35,236 nucleotides of DNA from JBQTII01 sp052388275 (GTDB lineage: Bacteria; Actinomycetota; Actinomycetes; Sporichthyales; Sporichthyaceae): contig JBQTII010000113.1 of assembly GCA_052388275.1 (NCBI GenBank), positions 1 to 35,236 on the forward strand. Direction: 5' to 3'. Under the pieces are notes generated by a model. It worked only from the letters and a program-made list of their open reading frames with translations. It made no database searches and was not told the origin of the DNA. Positions 1 through 8,757 of this stretch are shown piece after piece. Numbering within the stretch: position 1 is the first letter of the stretch; every line of letters starts with the position of its first letter. The position numbers were made by a program, and so were the translations under genes.

Positions 1-453
1 ACCGTGGGTGCGGTCCGGGTCGGCGCCGAGCCGGGCCAGTGCCTGCGCCGGGTCCCAGTCGGGGCCGAGCAGATCCGGGCCCAGATGACCCACCACGGCG
101 TCCTCCTCGGATGTGCGCACCAGCTCAAGGACGGGCAGCCGGTACCCGACAGCCTCCCAGTCGGCGGTCCGCAGCACGGCCCGGATTTGATGGTCGGGCC
201 CACCGCGGCGGGCGGCGCCGGGTCGGGTCAAGTGCCAGGTGCCGTCCATGCGGAAGTGCGTGTGCAACGTCCAGCCGCCCTCGAAACGGAACAGCTGGTG
301 CTTGCCACGCGCGCGCACCTCGGTGACGGTCGTTCCGGTCAGGTCGACGGTCGCGAGCTCGGGCACCCGGAAGTCGGTGTGCGTGAGCGTCGCTCCGGCC
401 AGTGCCTCGTGCAGGCGTCGGCACGCCAAGTGGACGGTGTCGCCCTCCGGCAT
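1..453 (-). CDS. nei2: Endonuclease VIII-like DNA glycosylase Nei2, 3' end cut by window edge
   Basis: A base-excision repair glycosylase/AP lyase that removes oxidised bases. The open frame starts at the ATG at 451-453 and runs without a stop to base 1, so 151 residues of an expected 260-290 are present. The protein begins MPEGDTV. In the Fpg/Nei family the residues after the cleaved Met (Pro2, Glu3) are the catalytic nucleophile and acid. The segment RARGKHQLFRFEGG, followed by LHTHFRMDG, is the conserved N-terminal beta-sandwich strand pattern with the active-site lysine. A clear AGGAGG ribosome site lies just before the start. It sits 79 nt downstream of lhr on the same strand. The lhr-nei2 pairing is also seen in mycobacteria and suggests one repair operon. 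The helix-two-turn-helix and zinc-finger part lies outside the window. Confidence 0.9.
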   Translation of the reverse strand, partial: MPEGDTVHLACRRLHEALAGATLTHTDFRVPELATVDLTGTTVTEVRARGKHQLFRFEGGWTLHTHFRMDGTWHLTRPGAARRGGPDHQIRAVLRTADWEAVGYRLPVLELVRTSEEDAVVGHLGPDLLGPDWDPAQALARLGADPDRTHG

Positions 454-532
454 CCCGCCTCCTTGCTCTGGCGCTGCTGTGACGTCCGATCAGGTGCGGG
501 CCATAACGCTCGGTTTCTCGGACGCTACGAGA

Positions 533-3500
533 TCAGAACGCGCGTAGACGCAGGCCGCGGGGGGTGGCGCGAAAGCCCGCGGTCTGCAGGGCTGCGCCCA
601 GCGGTGAGGACAGGACGGACTCACCGTCGGCTTTCTCCACGGTCAGCTTGCCCAGCGCGCCCTCGCGGACCGAAAGAGCCAGTGCGTCGGCGGCGGGCTG
701 CAGCATCTCGTCGCTGACGGGCCAACTCAGCAGGGTCTTGCCGCCGCGTTCGACGTAGAGCACGAGCTCGCCGCCGGTCAGGACCACAAGGGCGCCGGCT
801 TTGCGGCCGGGGCGGTGACCACCGGCCTCGACGCCGCGACTGGGCCAAGGCAGGGCTGCGCCGTACGGATTGGCCGGGTCGGTCGCGGCCAGCACGAGAG
901 CGGCAGCGCCGGGGTCGTTGCCCCGCCGTGGTTCGTGCACAGGGCAGCGGCGCAGGCGGTCGACTGCCCCCGGCAGCGCGAACTGAGCTGCGCCCAGACC
1001 CTCGACGAAATATCCGCGCCGGCACCGTCCGGCTTGTTCGTAAGCAGCCAGGACGCGATAGGTCGCGGCGAAGCCGCCGGGGGTGCGTTCAGCGAGCACC
1101 GCGCCGCGGGTCACGATGCCGTGGCGCTCCAGCAGGGCCTCGGCGGCGGCTTGCGCCCGCCGGGTGGGGTCGGGGTTGCGCTCGGGCAGCAGCGACCACC
1201 GGCCGGCGACGGTCGAGGGCCCGGCTCGCAGGGCCGATGTCGGCCGTCCCAGCGGCCCGCGGCGCGGCGAGGCCCCGTCCAGAGCTGGGCGCCGGCTGTA
1301 GCGGGCGCGCGGCGCGCCGGCGCGGGCCTTGTGGGCGCCCCCGCTTCCGATCAGCGTGCGTAGGGGGGCGAGGGTGTCGTTGGTGAGCCAGCCCGCCCAC
1401 ACCAGGTCCCAGAGCGCGGCGGCCGCCGCGCTGTCGTCGGGCGTGACCTCCAGCCCGGCCCCCGCACGCTCGGCCAGGGCGCGGAAGAACAAGGCATGCC
1501 CGTCGGCCAGGGCGGCCAGCAGGGCGCTGTGCAGCGGCGTAGTCACCGTTTCGGGGTCCAGGTCCGGTAACAGCAGGTCGGCGGAGTCCGGCAGGTGCAA
1601 CGAGACCCAGCCGTCCTCGCCGGGTAACGCGCCGTGCCCGGCCCAGAGCACCTCGCCCGCCGCGGTCAGCTCGTCGAGCAGCGCCGGGGTGTACCCGAGG
1701 ACGCGCGCGGGCAGGATCAGGCGCTCCAATGCCGAGGCGGGGACCGCCGCACCCTGGAGCTGCTCGACCGCCCGCAGCACCCCGTCGACGCCGCGCAGGG
1801 CGTCGGGCCCGACGTGCTGCCAGCTCGGCAGGAAGCGCGCGAGCGCCGCCGGCTCGACGGGCTCGATCTCTTTGCGCAGGCGCGCGATGGACAGCCGGCG
1901 CAACCGGCGCAGCACCTCAGCGTCGCACCATTCCGTGCCCGAGCCGCCGGGGCGGAACTCGCCTTCCACGACGCGTCCGCCCGCGGCGAGGCGGGCCAGC
2001 GCCTGGCGTGCAACAGCAACGCCGATCCCGAAACGGTCGGCGAGGTCGCCGACGGCGAACGGGCCGTGTGTGCGGGCGAAGCGCGCGACCAGATCGCCGA
2101 GGGGGTCCTTCACCGGCTCGGTGAAGGCCACCGGCACCCCGACGGGCAGCGCAGCCCCCAGGGCGTCCCGCAACCGGCCGGCGTCCTCGATGGCCGCCCA
2201 ATGCTCGGCTCCGGCGATGCGGACGCGGATCACCCGGCGGGTGCTCTCCAGCTCGACCAACCAGTGCGGGTCCGCCCCGCGGGCAACGGCCTCCTCGGTG
2301 CTCACGGGGCCGATCAGCCGCAGCAGATCGGCGACGCCTTCCAGATTGCGGACCTTGCGCTCATCGGTCAGTCGCTGCAGCTCGGCCTCGACGGTCTCGA
2401 GCGCGCCGAGGTCCAGCAGCTCGCGCAGGTCGGCCTGCCCGAGTAGCTCGGCCAGCAGGGTGGAATCCAGCGCGAGCGCCGCCGCGCGCCGCTCGGCCAG
2501 CGGCGAGTCGCCCTCGTACATGAAAGCCGCGACGTAGCCGAACAGCAGCGAGCGCGCGAACGGCGAGGGTGCGCAGGTCTCGACCTCCACGACGCGCACG
2601 CGCGAGTTCTCGATGTCGGTCATCAACTCGACGAGCCCGGGTACGTCGAAGACGTCCTGCAGGCACTCGCGCATCGTCTCCAGCAGGATCGGGAAGGAGG
2701 CGTACTCGGCGGCGACGGTGAGCAGTTGGGCCGAGCGCTGGCGTTGCTGCCACAGCGGGGAGCGCTTGCCCGGGTCCCGGCGGGGCAACAACAGGGCGCG
2801 GGCGGCGCACTCGCGGAACCGGGAGCTGAACAGGGCGGATCCGCCGACTTCGGCGGTGACCAGTGAATCGACCTCGACCGGATCCAGGGTCAGCGGCGGC
2901 GCCTCGCCCGCCGCGCCCAGGTCCTCGACGTCCGGCAGGCGCAGCACGATGCCGTCGTCGGCGTGCATCGCCTGAACGTCGACGCCGTAGCGTTCGCGCA
3001 GGCGCGCAGCGACCGCGAGGGCCCAGGGTGCGTGCACCTGCGCGCCGAAGGGGGAGTGGATGCACAGGCGCCAGTCGCCGAGCTCGTCCCGGAAGCGCTC
3101 GATGACGATGGTGCGGTCGTCGGGCACGTGCGTGGTCGCTGCCCGCTGCTCGGCCAGGTAGAGCAGCAGGTTGTCCGCGGCCCAGCTGTCCAGGCCGGCG
3201 GCGTTGAGGCGGGCGTGCGCGGCGGCTTCGTCGAGACGGGCGAGTTCACGCAGGAACCCTCCGACGGCCCGGCCCAGCTCGAGCGGGCGCCCGATCGAAT
3301 CGCCCTTCCAGAACGGGAGCCGGCCCGGCTGCCCGGGCGCGGGGGTGACGAGGACCTTGTCGTGGGTGATGTCCTCGATCCGCCAACTCGAACTGCCCAG
3401 GGTGAACACATCGCCGACGCGGGACTCATAGACCATTTCCTCGTCGAGCTCCCCGACGCGGGACTGCTTCTCACCCACCAGGAACACCCCGAACATGCCG

Positions 3501-5134
3501 CGGTCCGGGATGGTGCCACCGCTGGTGACCGCGAGGCGTTGCGCGCCGGGGCGCCCGGACAGCATGGCGCTGACGCGGTCCCACACCATCCGGGGGCGCA
3601 GCTCGGCGAACTCATCCGAGGGGTATCGCCCGGAGAGCATGTCGAGCACGGCCTCCAGCGAACTCTGGGGCAATGCGGCGAACGGGGCGGCTCGGCGGAC
3701 CAGCTCGGCGAGGTCCTCGACGCTCCACTCGTCCAGGGCCACCATCGACACGATGTGTTGGGCGAGCACGTCGAGGGGGTTGCGGGGGATCCGGATCGCC
3801 TCGATCTGACCGGCCGTCATACGCTCGGCGACCACGGCGGTCTGCACGAGATCGCCGCGGTGCTTGGGAAAGACGATGCCGCGGCTGACCGCCCCCACCT
3901 GGTGCCCGGCGCGGCCCACGCGTTGCAGCCCGCTCGCCACCGAGGGCGGGGACTCGACCTGGACCACGAGGTCGACCGCCCCCATGTCGATGCCGAGCTC
4001 CAGGCTGGAGGTCGCCACCACCGCCCGCAGCCGCCCCGTCTTGAGCTCGTCCTCGATGATCGCGCGCTGCTCCTTGGATACCGAGCCGTGATGGGCCCGG
4101 GCCAGGACAGCCTCGACTCCGCGGGAGGCATCGCTGGCGCCCATCAGCTGCGCCGGGGGCCGTTGCGCTCCGGGGGCGGGCAGCTGTTCGCCCGACTCCT
4201 GCTCGTGGTGGACCTCGTTGAGGCGCTGGGTCAGCCGCTCCGCGAGGCGCCGGGAGTTCGCGAACACGATCGTCGAACGGTGTTCGCTGATCAGCGCATG
4301 GATGTGCTCCTCCACGTGGGGCCAGATCGAGGTCCGCGGTTCGGGGCCGGCCGCCGAACCGGAGAACTCCCCGGTCGGCGCCCCGAGCTCGCGCATGTCC
4401 GCGACCGGGACGACCACGGTAATGTCGAAGACCTTCTCTGCCGCCGGGTTCACCACCTCGACGTTGGCGGCGCCGCCAAGAAAGCGCGCCACCTCCGCCA
4501 CCGGCCGCACCGTCGCCGAGAGCCCGATGCGCTGCGCGGGGCGCTCCAGGAGCGCGTCCAGTCGCTCCAGGGACAGCGCCAGGTGCGCGCCCCGCTTGGT
4601 CGCGGCCACAGCGTGCACCTCGTCGATGATCACCGTCTCGACGCCGATAAGAGATTCCCGGGCCCGCGAAGTCAGCAGCAGGAACAGCGACTCCGGGGTG
4701 GTGATCAAGATGTCCGGCGGGCGGGTGCCGAAGCGGCGCCGCTCCTCGGCTGGGGTGTCCCCGGTGCGCATGGCGACCTCGACGCTGGGTTCGGGCAGCC
4801 CGAGGCGCCGGGCGGCCTGCGAGATCCCCGCCAGCGGGGAGCGCAGGTTGCGCTCGACGTCGACCGCGAGGGCCTTGAGCGGGGAGACGTAGAGCACCCG
4901 GCAGCGCCGTTCCCGCTCGGGCGGGGGAGGGCGCGAGGTCAGCGAATCCAGCGCCGCGAGGAACGCCGCCAGCGTCTTACCCGACCCGGTCGGGGCCACG
5001 ACCAGCGCATGACGCCCCTTCGCGATCGCCGACCACGCGCCGACCTGGGCCGGCGTCGGCGCCTCGAAGGCGCCGGTGAACCACTCTTGGGTGGCCGCCG
5101 TGAAACCGGCCAGCGAGTCCGGCGCGGGCGTCAT
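533..5134 (-). CDS. lhr: Large ATP-dependent helicase Lhr
   Basis: A superfamily 2 DNA-dependent ATPase and 3'-5' helicase of 1533 residues, the usual actinobacterial Lhr size. It acts in DNA damage responses. Visible motifs are: Walker A APTGSGKT at residues 47-54, SPLKALA near 84-90, TTPESL at 145-150, DEVH Walker B at 171-174, and the motif VI sequence QRVGRAGHQ in the second RecA domain. After the helicase core come the Lhr winged-helix region and the long C-terminal part with the family signature RRGYFVEGLGAAQFA and, near the end, LYVERGGKTLLSW. A linker of about 60 residues before that block is rich in Arg, Ala, Gly and Pro and looks disordered. Start at 5134 is ATG with a weak AGGA about 7 nt upstream. 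nei2 follows 79 nt downstream, probably co-transcribed. Confidence 0.96.
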   Translation of the reverse strand: MTPAPDSLAGFTAATQEWFTGAFEAPTPAQVGAWSAIAKGRHALVVAPTGSGKTLAAFLAALDSLTSRPPPPERERRCRVLYVSPLKALAVDVERNLRSPLAGISQAARRLGLPEPSVEVAMRTGDTPAEERRRFGTRPPDILITTPESLFLLLTSRARESLIGVETVIIDEVHAVAATKRGAHLALSLERLDALLERPAQRIGLSATVRPVAEVARFLGGAANVEVVNPAAEKVFDITVVVPVADMRELGAPTGEFSGSAAGPEPRTSIWPHVEEHIHALISEHRSTIVFANSRRLAERLTQRLNEVHHEQESGEQLPAPGAQRPPAQLMGASDASRGVEAVLARAHHGSVSKEQRAIIEDELKTGRLRAVVATSSLELGIDMGAVDLVVQVESPPSVASGLQRVGRAGHQVGAVSRGIVFPKHRGDLVQTAVVAERMTAGQIEAIRIPRNPLDVLAQHIVSMVALDEWSVEDLAELVRRAAPFAALPQSSLEAVLDMLSGRYPSDEFAELRPRMVWDRVSAMLSGRPGAQRLAVTSGGTIPDRGMFGVFLVGEKQSRVGELDEEMVYESRVGDVFTLGSSSWRIEDITHDKVLVTPAPGQPGRLPFWKGDSIGRPLELGRAVGGFLRELARLDEAAAHARLNAAGLDSWAADNLLLYLAEQRAATTHVPDDRTIVIERFRDELGDWRLCIHSPFGAQVHAPWALAVAARLRERYGVDVQAMHADDGIVLRLPDVEDLGAAGEAPPLTLDPVEVDSLVTAEVGGSALFSSRFRECAARALLLPRRDPGKRSPLWQQRQRSAQLLTVAAEYASFPILLETMRECLQDVFDVPGLVELMTDIENSRVRVVEVETCAPSPFARSLLFGYVAAFMYEGDSPLAERRAAALALDSTLLAELLGQADLRELLDLGALETVEAELQRLTDERKVRNLEGVADLLRLIGPVSTEEAVARGADPHWLVELESTRRVIRVRIAGAEHWAAIEDAGRLRDALGAALPVGVPVAFTEPVKDPLGDLVARFARTHGPFAVGDLADRFGIGVAVARQALARLAAGGRVVEGEFRPGGSGTEWCDAEVLRRLRRLSIARLRKEIEPVEPAALARFLPSWQHVGPDALRGVDGVLRAVEQLQGAAVPASALERLILPARVLGYTPALLDELTAAGEVLWAGHGALPGEDGWVSLHLPDSADLLLPDLDPETVTTPLHSALLAALADGHALFFRALAERAGAGLEVTPDDSAAAAALWDLVWAGWLTNDTLAPLRTLIGSGGAHKARAGAPRARYSRRPALDGASPRRGPLGRPTSALRAGPSTVAGRWSLLPERNPDPTRRAQAAAEALLERHGIVTRGAVLAERTPGGFAATYRVLAAYEQAGRCRRGYFVEGLGAAQFALPGAVDRLRRCPVHEPRRGNDPGAAALVLAATDPANPYGAALPWPSRGVEAGGHRPGRKAGALVVLTGGELVLYVERGGKTLLSWPVSDEMLQPAADALALSVREGALGKLTVEKADGESVLSSPLGAALQTAGFRATPRGLRLRAF

Positions 5135-5195
5135 GGCGTCATCCTGCCTGGCGCCACCGACATGTGACGCCGGGGCCGCGGCGAGCTCGGGCGGG

Positions 5196-5687
5196 TCAGG
5201 CCCGGGCGCGCAGCGTTCGCTCCAGGATTCCCAGCGTCGCCTTCAGATTGAGCTCGGACAGAATCGGGAAGATGTTCTTGGCCCGCCACTCGGGGTGGAT
5301 GCCGGTCCAGTCGTAGTAGGACGTCACCAGCGTCGCGGCTCCCTCGGGCGTGTGTGTGGGCTCCAGGCGGTATCCGAAGGTGTGCCCGACGGGGGGCCGG
5401 ACCTGGCCCAGGATTTTCCAGGCGATCTCGCGGTCCGGCTCGAAGACCGTGATCGGGACGGTGACGTCGTAGCGCCCCAGCGGGAAATCGCCGAGCGACT
5501 CGCGGTCCATGTGGATCACGAAGCTGTCCCCGATCGCCGTCACCGGTTCCCCGGTGTGGTCCTGAAGCATTCCGGAACTGTCGATCGCCACGTGGCCGCC
5601 CGGATCGCAGAGCAGGCGGAAGACGGTGGCCGCATCGAACATGACCGGCCTGGACACCTCGAATCGGTCATTGGTCATGGACGTCAT
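5196..5687 (-). CDS. SRPBCC (START-like) family protein
   Basis: A 163-residue protein of the SRPBCC/polyketide cyclase-like fold, a hydrophobic-ligand-binding helix-grip domain. N-terminal pattern SRPVMFDAATVFRLLCDPGGHVAIDSSG is the usual opening strand and helix. It continues with FEPDREIAWKI and GHTFGYRLEP, the typical central strands. Ligand or reaction is unknown. It is a recognisable paralogue of the gene at 8758-9240: both share the order SSGML/GSGML, a D-F-I-M-D-type strand, LGDY/LGRYDV, FEPDR, GHTF and YDW. It is divergent from the ABC exporter operon with only 59 nt between starts, so the two may share regulation. ATG at 5687 is used. A second ATG four codons in (5678) is an equally plausible start. 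Confidence 0.85.
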   Translation of the reverse strand: MTSMTNDRFEVSRPVMFDAATVFRLLCDPGGHVAIDSSGMLQDHTGEPVTAIGDSFVIHMDRESLGDFPLGRYDVTVPITVFEPDREIAWKILGQVRPPVGHTFGYRLEPTHTPEGAATLVTSYYDWTGIHPEWRAKNIFPILSELNLKATLGILERTLRARA

Positions 5688-5746
5688 CTTGGCATCGGGG
5701 GATAACCGGGGGCGCGATCCGGGCGGGCGCGGGTACCGTCGCCCGG

Positions 5747-6697
5747 GTGCCCGCCGATTCCGTCCTGATCCACGCCCGGGGCCTGGTCAAGGCGTTCGGC
5801 AAGGATGTGGCCACGGCGCGCACCGCCGTCGACGGGATCGACGTCGACGTGTTCGCCGGGGAGGCTTTCGGGTTCCTCGGGCCCAACGGGGCCGGCAAGA
5901 GCTCGACGATGCGGATGATCGCGTGCGTCTCCCCGGTCAGCGCGGGAACGCTGCGGGTGCTCGGGATGGATCCGGCCGACCAGGGACCGGCGATTCGTGC
6001 GCGGATCGGGGTCGTGCCACAGGAGGACAGCCTCGACGCCGAGCTGACCGTGCGGGAGAACCTGCTGATCTACGGGCGCTACTTCGGGCTGTCCTGGAAG
6101 GCCTGCCGCGCGCGCGCCGATGAGCTGCTGGAGTTCGTCCAGCTCGGTGACCGCGCCGGCGCCCGGGTGGACACCCTGTCCGGGGGCATGAAGCGGCGGC
6201 TGACGATCGCCCGCTCGCTGGTGAACTCCCCGGAGTTGTTGCTGCTCGACGAGCCGACGACCGGCCTGGACCCCCAAGCCCGTCACGTCGTGTGGGAGCG
6301 GCTGTTCCAGCTGCGCCGTCAGGGCGTCACCCTGGTTCTGACGACCCATTACATGGATGAGGCCGAACAGCTCTGTGACCGGCTCGTGGTGATGGACGGC
6401 GGGCGCATCGCCGCGCTGGGCTCCCCGCGCGAGCTGATCGCGGCGCACTGCACGCGCGAGGTCGTGGAGGTGCGCTTCGCGGACCGGACGTCGGCGACCG
6501 GCGCGCAGTCCCTGCCCACCCTCGCGGCGCGGGTCGAGGTGCTTCCCGATCGGGTACTGCTCTACACCGAGCACGGCGACGAGATCGCGTCGGCGCTCGC
6601 ACACCACGGTGTGGCCACCGCGTCGGTGCTGGTGCGGCGTGCGTCACTGGAGGACGTCTTCCTTCGCCTGACCGGCCGGACGCTGGTGGAGGGGTGA
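5747..6697 (+). CDS. ABC exporter ATP-binding protein, NodI/DrrA-like
   Basis: Nucleotide-binding subunit (316 residues) of an ABC-2 type exporter. Walker A GPNGAGKS is at 45-52, signature LSGGMKRR at 144-151, and Walker B LLLLDEP followed by TTGLDP at 164-175. The stretch after the signature (LTIARSLVNSPELLLLDEP, then ARHVVWERL) is close to NodI of the rhizobial nodulation-factor exporter and to drug-exporter ATPases. Start is GTG at 5747. No Shine-Dalgarno is visible, but TACCGT lies at 5734-5739, 7 nt before the GTG, so the transcript may be leaderless. Two permease genes follow directly: a 7-nt gap, then a 4-nt overlap. The substrate is not deducible. A small lipophilic molecule is plausible because SRPBCC genes flank the operon, but that is inference. 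Confidence 0.93.
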   Translation: MPADSVLIHARGLVKAFGKDVATARTAVDGIDVDVFAGEAFGFLGPNGAGKSSTMRMIACVSPVSAGTLRVLGMDPADQGPAIRARIGVVPQEDSLDAELTVRENLLIYGRYFGLSWKACRARADELLEFVQLGDRAGARVDTLSGGMKRRLTIARSLVNSPELLLLDEPTTGLDPQARHVVWERLFQLRRQGVTLVLTTHYMDEAEQLCDRLVVMDGGRIAALGSPRELIAAHCTREVVEVRFADRTSATGAQSLPTLAARVEVLPDRVLLYTEHGDEIASALAHHGVATASVLVRRASLEDVFLRLTGRTLVEG

Positions 6698-6704
6698 GGC
6701 CCTG

Positions 6705-7550
6705 GTGGAGGCAAACGGCGACCACACTGACATGGTCGCCGTGATGGCGGGCAATTCCGCGGCCCCGGCGCGCGGTATCCGAGCCGCCGTCCCGGTGCTG
6801 GAGTACTGGGTGCTGCGCTACCGCGGAGCCTGGCGCAGCAACCTGCTGGCTCTGGTGCTCGGGCCGGTGCTGTATCTGGGCGGGCTCGGGATCGGCCTGG
6901 GCGCCCTGGTGGACCGCCAGGTCGGCACGGCCGATCTCGGCGGGGTGGAGTATCTGGCGTTCCTCGCGCCCGGGCTGCTCGCCGTCACCGCGATGCAGCT
7001 GGGGTTCGACGAGGGTGCGTGGCCGGTGGTCGGCGCGCTGCGCTGGTGGAAGAGCTACCCGGCGATGCTGGCCACGCCGCTGCAGACGCGCGACATTTTC
7101 GCCGGGCACCTGCTCTACATCGCGGTGCGGCTCACCATCGCCGTGGTGATCTTCGCGCTCGCCGGCGTCCTGTTCGGTGCCTTCGACTCGGCGTGGGTGG
7201 TGGCGGCCGTACCGGCGGCGGTGCTGTGCGGGCTGGCCCATGCCGCCCCGTCTGCGGCGTATGCGATCACGCGGCGTTCAGAGATCAGCCTGGCCGCCAC
7301 CTATCGTTTCGTCATCCTGCCGGTGTCCTTGTTCTCCGGGGTGTTCTTCCCGATCTCCCAGCTGCCGCGGGTGCTGGAGGTCCTCGCTTGGTTCACCCCG
7401 CTCTGGCACGGGGTCGACCTGTGCCGTGACCTGGCGCTGGGCCAAGGGCACGCGCTGGAGGCCGCCGGGCATCTGGGCTACCTGCTGGCGTGGACCGCGG
7501 CAGGCTTCGCGGTCGGCGTGCGGACCTACGCGCGGCGGCTCGCGCCATGA
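6705..7550 (+). CDS. ABC-2 type permease, NodJ-like (first)
   Basis: Integral membrane subunit (281 residues) of the ABC-2/NodJ family. The N-terminal cytoplasmic piece, with VLEYWVLRYRGAWRSN, precedes about six hydrophobic segments: LLALVLGPVLYLGGLGIGLG, LAFLAPGLLAV, the region around 145-170, two central segments, and the C-terminal LLAWTAAGFAVG. The motif SLFSGVFFPISQLP, followed by LAWFTPLWHGVDLCR, is characteristic of NodJ/ABC-2 permeases (the P-L-x-H-G-V-x-L block). Start is GTG at 6705, overlapping a purine-rich GTGAGG. Its stop overlaps the next gene's start (ATGA at 7547-7550), so the two permeases are translationally coupled and presumably form a heterodimer. Confidence 0.92.
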   Translation: MEANGDHTDMVAVMAGNSAAPARGIRAAVPVLEYWVLRYRGAWRSNLLALVLGPVLYLGGLGIGLGALVDRQVGTADLGGVEYLAFLAPGLLAVTAMQLGFDEGAWPVVGALRWWKSYPAMLATPLQTRDIFAGHLLYIAVRLTIAVVIFALAGVLFGAFDSAWVVAAVPAAVLCGLAHAAPSAAYAITRRSEISLAATYRFVILPVSLFSGVFFPISQLPRVLEVLAWFTPLWHGVDLCRDLALGQGHALEAAGHLGYLLAWTAAGFAVGVRTYARRLAP

Positions 7551-8344
7551 CGGGCATGTTTGCGGTCCTGCCGCGCCTTCCGCGCCTGGGCGCGGGTCGG
7601 CACCTGATCGAACGCAACCTGATCTTCTTCCGCACGCACCTGCTGGTGATCATCGGCGGGTTCTTCGAGGCGCTGTTCTACCTGCTCTCGATCGGCGTCG
7701 GTCTCGAGGACCTGGTCGGCGACGTGGACGGTCCGGGCGGCACGGTGATGACGTACACCGAGTTCGTCGCCCCGGCGATGCTGGCGGCCTCGGCGATGAA
7801 CGGCGCGGTCATGGAGACGTTCAACATCTTCGCCAAGCTGCACATGTCCAAGAGCTACGACGCGGTGCTGGCCACCCCGCTGACGATTCGTGACATCGCG
7901 ATCGGGGAGGTCACCTGGTCCCTGATCCGGGGCAGTTCCTACTCGGCGGCCTTTCTGGTGATCATGGCCGCACTGGGCCTGCTCGGCTCCTGGTGGGCGC
8001 TACTGGCCTTGCCCGCCGTGGTGCTGCTCGGATTCGCCTTCGCGGCCGTGGGCCTGGCCGCGACGACGTTCATGCGCGGCTGGCAGGACTTCGAGTGGAT
8101 CACCACCGCGACCCTGCCGATGTTCCTGTTCTCCGCGACCTTCGCCCCGCTGTCGGCCTACCCGGAGCCGGTCGCCACCCTGGCCCGCGCCTTGCCGCTC
8201 TACCACGGCGTCACGCTGCTGCGCGGGCTGTGCACCGGCGCGGTGGACACTGGGTTGCTGGTCCACCTGGGGTATCTGCTGGCGCTTGGGGCCCTCGCCC
8301 TTTGGCTGGCGCTGCGGCGACTGGAGAAGATCCTGACGCGGTAG
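7547..8344 (+). CDS. ABC-2 type permease, NodJ-like (second)
   Basis: Second membrane subunit (265 residues), paralogous to the preceding one. It has the matching FAPLSAYPEPV and ALPLYHGVTLLRG motif and six predicted membrane segments, starting with LLVIIGGFFEALFYLLSIGVG. The open frame extends upstream to 7490, but the real start is the ATG at 7547, which overlaps the stop of the first permease. The first codons (MTGMFAVLPRLPRL) then give a short cytoplasmic lead followed by IERNLIFFRTH. Having two different NodJ-type permeases with one NodI-type ATPase implies a heterodimeric channel with a homodimeric ATPase. No fourth subunit, such as a membrane-fusion protein, is nearby. Confidence 0.93.
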   Translation: MTGMFAVLPRLPRLGAGRHLIERNLIFFRTHLLVIIGGFFEALFYLLSIGVGLEDLVGDVDGPGGTVMTYTEFVAPAMLAASAMNGAVMETFNIFAKLHMSKSYDAVLATPLTIRDIAIGEVTWSLIRGSSYSAAFLVIMAALGLLGSWWALLALPAVVLLGFAFAAVGLAATTFMRGWQDFEWITTATLPMFLFSATFAPLSAYPEPVATLARALPLYHGVTLLRGLCTGAVDTGLLVHLGYLLALGALALWLALRRLEKILTR

Positions 8345-8402
8345 GCCCTGTGGGAACCGGTAAGCTCGCCCCGTTTCCCTCTCTCGATCGCAGGAGTTCG
8401 TC

Positions 8403-8729
8403 GTGGCCGGCAAGCAGTCCAAGACTTCGCGCGCGTCAGTTCGCGCCGGTGCAGGTTCCGGCGCGGGCGGCGTCAGCGTCCTGGGTGAGGTCAAGTACCT
8501 GATCCCGCTCAACCGCGGACGCAACGCCTACATCCGCAACATCACCACCGGGCAGACCCCGAACCTGGCGACGGGTTCGGAGGCGTTCGTCGAGGAGATC
8601 CGGACGCTGGCCGCCGCCGGCCACGGGGCCAAGATCAAGGCCGAGCTGGAGCAACTCGCGGTCGAGGCGCCCGAGCACGGCTGGGACGCCACCCTCAAGC
8701 GACTGCTCGAGGCCGAGGCGCTCGGCTGA
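8403..8729 (+). CDS. Small conserved-looking protein of unknown function
   Basis: 108 residues, not recognised. Start is GTG at 8403, preceded by a good AGGAG site at 8390-8395. This and a codon pattern like that of its neighbours are why I call it a gene. The first 25 residues are basic and low in complexity (Lys, Ser, Arg, Gly, Ala). The core (VLGEVKYLIPLNRGRNAYIRN, then TTGQTPNL) looks like a small beta-rich fold, and the remainder is two amphipathic helices (GSEAFVEEIRTLAAAG; KIKAELEQLAVEAPE). There is no signal peptide, membrane segment or cysteine. It lies 58 nt after the exporter operon and faces the second SRPBCC gene with a 28-nt gap. It may be a DNA- or RNA-associated small protein, but nothing in the sequence proves that. 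Confidence 0.65.
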   Translation: MAGKQSKTSRASVRAGAGSGAGGVSVLGEVKYLIPLNRGRNAYIRNITTGQTPNLATGSEAFVEEIRTLAAAGHGAKIKAELEQLAVEAPEHGWDATLKRLLEAEALG

Positions 8730-8757
8730 ATTCAGCCGCCCAACTTTCCGTTCCCGC

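Noticed and set aside
2963..5167. 734-codon plus-strand open frame opposite lhr
   Set aside because: An antisense shadow caused by high GC content. Composition is His/Gly/Arg-rich with no domain, while the minus strand encodes an unambiguous helicase.
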